From positions 1-5,148 of the forward strand of contig CAMDOP010000257.1 of NCBI GenBank assembly GCA_945903675.1: DNA of 5,148 bases. Direction: 5' to 3'. This document shows, in pieces, positions 4,681-5,148 of this stretch (position 1 is the first letter of the stretch; the number at the start of each line of letters is the position of its first letter). The notes beneath the pieces were generated by a model. It was not told the origin of the DNA. It worked only from the letters and a program-made list of their open reading frames with translations, and made no database searches. Origin of the DNA: Crenothrix polyspora. GTDB taxonomy: Bacteria; Pseudomonadota; Gammaproteobacteria; Methylococcales; Methylomonadaceae. Made by a program: the position numbers and the translations under genes.

Positions 4681-4713
4681 TTTAAAAATATAAACGTGGT
4701 ACGTCCCCTATTA
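4681..4713 (-). repeat. 33-bp REP-like repeat, second copy
   Basis: It is identical to 3844-3876 over 33 bases and in the same orientation, 837 bp apart. Here it overlaps the 18-bp tandem duplication to its right. Confidence 0.8.
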
Positions 4714-4737
4714 CGCTTTCGTCCCCTATTACGCTTT
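4702..4737 (+). repeat. 18-bp perfect tandem duplication
   Basis: CGTCCCCTATTACGCTTT occurs twice without a gap (4702-4719 and 4720-4737). The left unit begins inside the 33-bp repeat, so the duplication arose at the outer edge of the REP-like sequence. Its length keeps the frame of the minus-strand ORF that crosses it. Confidence 0.9.
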
Positions 4738-4852
4738 GTCACTCCATTTAAATAAAACTTATTAGAATTAACCTCAATATCCTCTGTAGCGATTGGAGGT
4801 TGCTCAGGCGGGTATTGCTTTAGAATCATTTATATGGATTCGTAGACCTCTA

Positions 4853-5056
4853 TTACTTAGACGCTTCGTATTCTCCTACCGGACTTGAATTTACACCACG
4901 TAATATTTTCATACTCCCAGTCCAATGATCTAAGCGATAGGCGTAACTAGGCCCATCCCCAGCATTGACACTAACAATCTCATACCTAAAGAGAAATGTA
5001 GCTACAAGAGCGACGACGATTAAATATATTGCAAATAAATGATATAATAAGTTCAT
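4853..5056 (-). CDS. Small single-pass membrane protein, hypothetical
   Basis: This 67-residue protein has an uninterrupted hydrophobic segment at about residues 3-23 (LLYHLFAIYLIVVALVATFLF), enough for one membrane span or an uncleaved signal anchor. A short polar domain of about 44 residues follows, with RYEIV and YAYRLDHWTGSMKILRG. The Y-R-L-D-x-W-T-G pattern is familiar from short conserved hypothetical proteins of Proteobacteria, but I know of no assigned function. The few charges near the N-terminus make topology uncertain. The start at 5056 is the only ATG before the hydrophobic segment; GAGGTG (5070-5075) lies 13 bases upstream, longer than usual spacing. It may be co-transcribed with the truncated ORF 23 bases downstream. 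Confidence 0.65.
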   Translation of the reverse strand: MNLLYHLFAIYLIVVALVATFLFRYEIVSVNAGDGPSYAYRLDHWTGSMKILRGVNSSPVGEYEASK

Positions 5057-5148
5057 AGAAATTGAGTTTCACCTCACAAAACCCGTGCACTTATGATCCG
5101 AATACATAGCCAAACTCAGCTTACTTTAGAAGGATTTGAAACGCCTTT
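5057..5148 (-). other. Upstream region of the small membrane protein gene
   Basis: Apart from the GAGGTG ribosome-site candidate (5070-5075) I see no convincing promoter, gene or repeat here. A minus-strand frame at the window edge (KAFQILLK then stop) is too short to assign. Confidence 0.3.

Larger units (their letters stand above)
4665..4829 (-). pseudogene. Short ORF with repeat-derived C-terminus, probable 3'-truncated gene
   Basis: A 54-codon frame starts with ATG at 4829, directly after an in-frame TAA, and stops at TGA 4665 inside the REP-like hairpin. Its first 32 or so residues (MILKQYPPEQPPIATEDIEV, then NSNKFYLNGV) look like ordinary protein sequence. The remaining residues (RNRGRKRNRGRTTFIF) are simply the 18-bp tandem repeat and the 33-bp REP-like repeat read in frame, so the natural 3' end has probably been replaced. 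It starts 23 bases after the stop of the upstream small membrane protein gene and would be the second gene of that operon. A GAGGT lies about 16 bases before the ATG, too far for an ideal ribosome site. I do not recognise the family; it may not be expressed. Confidence 0.4.

Noticed and set aside
4658..4690. Plus-strand Rho-independent terminator
   Set aside because: The stem followed by a T-run fits, but no plus-strand gene lies upstream. It is better explained as a REP-like hairpin, so it was listed as a repeat.

Overview
The window looks like an accessory, repeat-laden stretch of a moderately AT-rich Gammaproteobacterium chromosome. That placement is an inference from three things. The MazE/MazF pair is close to the Escherichia coli type. 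There is an Rpn-family nuclease with a Q-E-G-R linker. The REP-like repeats carry GGGACAGACCACG and GGGGTCAG cores, of the kind I associate with gammaproteobacterial REP/RAYT sequences. I cannot name a genus. Every gene I can support lies on the minus strand, and repeats fill most of the space between genes.

Layout from left to right: (1) 14-603, a mazEF toxin-antitoxin operon with its promoter at 638-665. (2) 731-939, a 209-bp MITE-like element with about 23-bp terminal inverted repeats, an 8-bp target duplication and a heptamer tract, followed by copy a of a dispersed repeat of about 95 bp. (3) 1104-1661, a second toxin-antitoxin operon (Phd/YefM-type antitoxin, RelE/ParE-type toxin) with a palindromic operator candidate on its -10 box, followed by repeat copy b. 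(4) 1934-2312, a decayed gene for a secreted HNH-nuclease-like protein, cut at its 5' end next to a REP-like head and frameshifted near its 3' end. It is easily missed because it has no start codon. (5) 2358-2450, a repeat module also found at 3878-3973. (6) 2581-3558, an intact Rpn-family recombination-promoting nuclease/putative transposase with a 12-bp in-frame tandem repeat, a terminator, and a promoter placed so close that the mRNA may be leaderless. (7) 3559-3982, repeats only. (8) 3983-4471, an unrecognised 162-residue protein. (9) 4472-4740, hairpins, REP-like sequence and an 18-bp tandem duplication that supplies the C-terminal codons of a short ORF (4665-4829). (10) 4853-5056, a small single-pass membrane protein.

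The two TA operons act independently: each antitoxin binds its toxin and probably represses its own promoter. The Rpn protein is a DNA nuclease linked to recombination. The rest is mobile or decaying sequence. I see no convincing new multi-gene system. The most informative observations are the hidden HNH pseudogene, the MITE with its target duplication, the shared repeat families and the possible leaderless rpn start.
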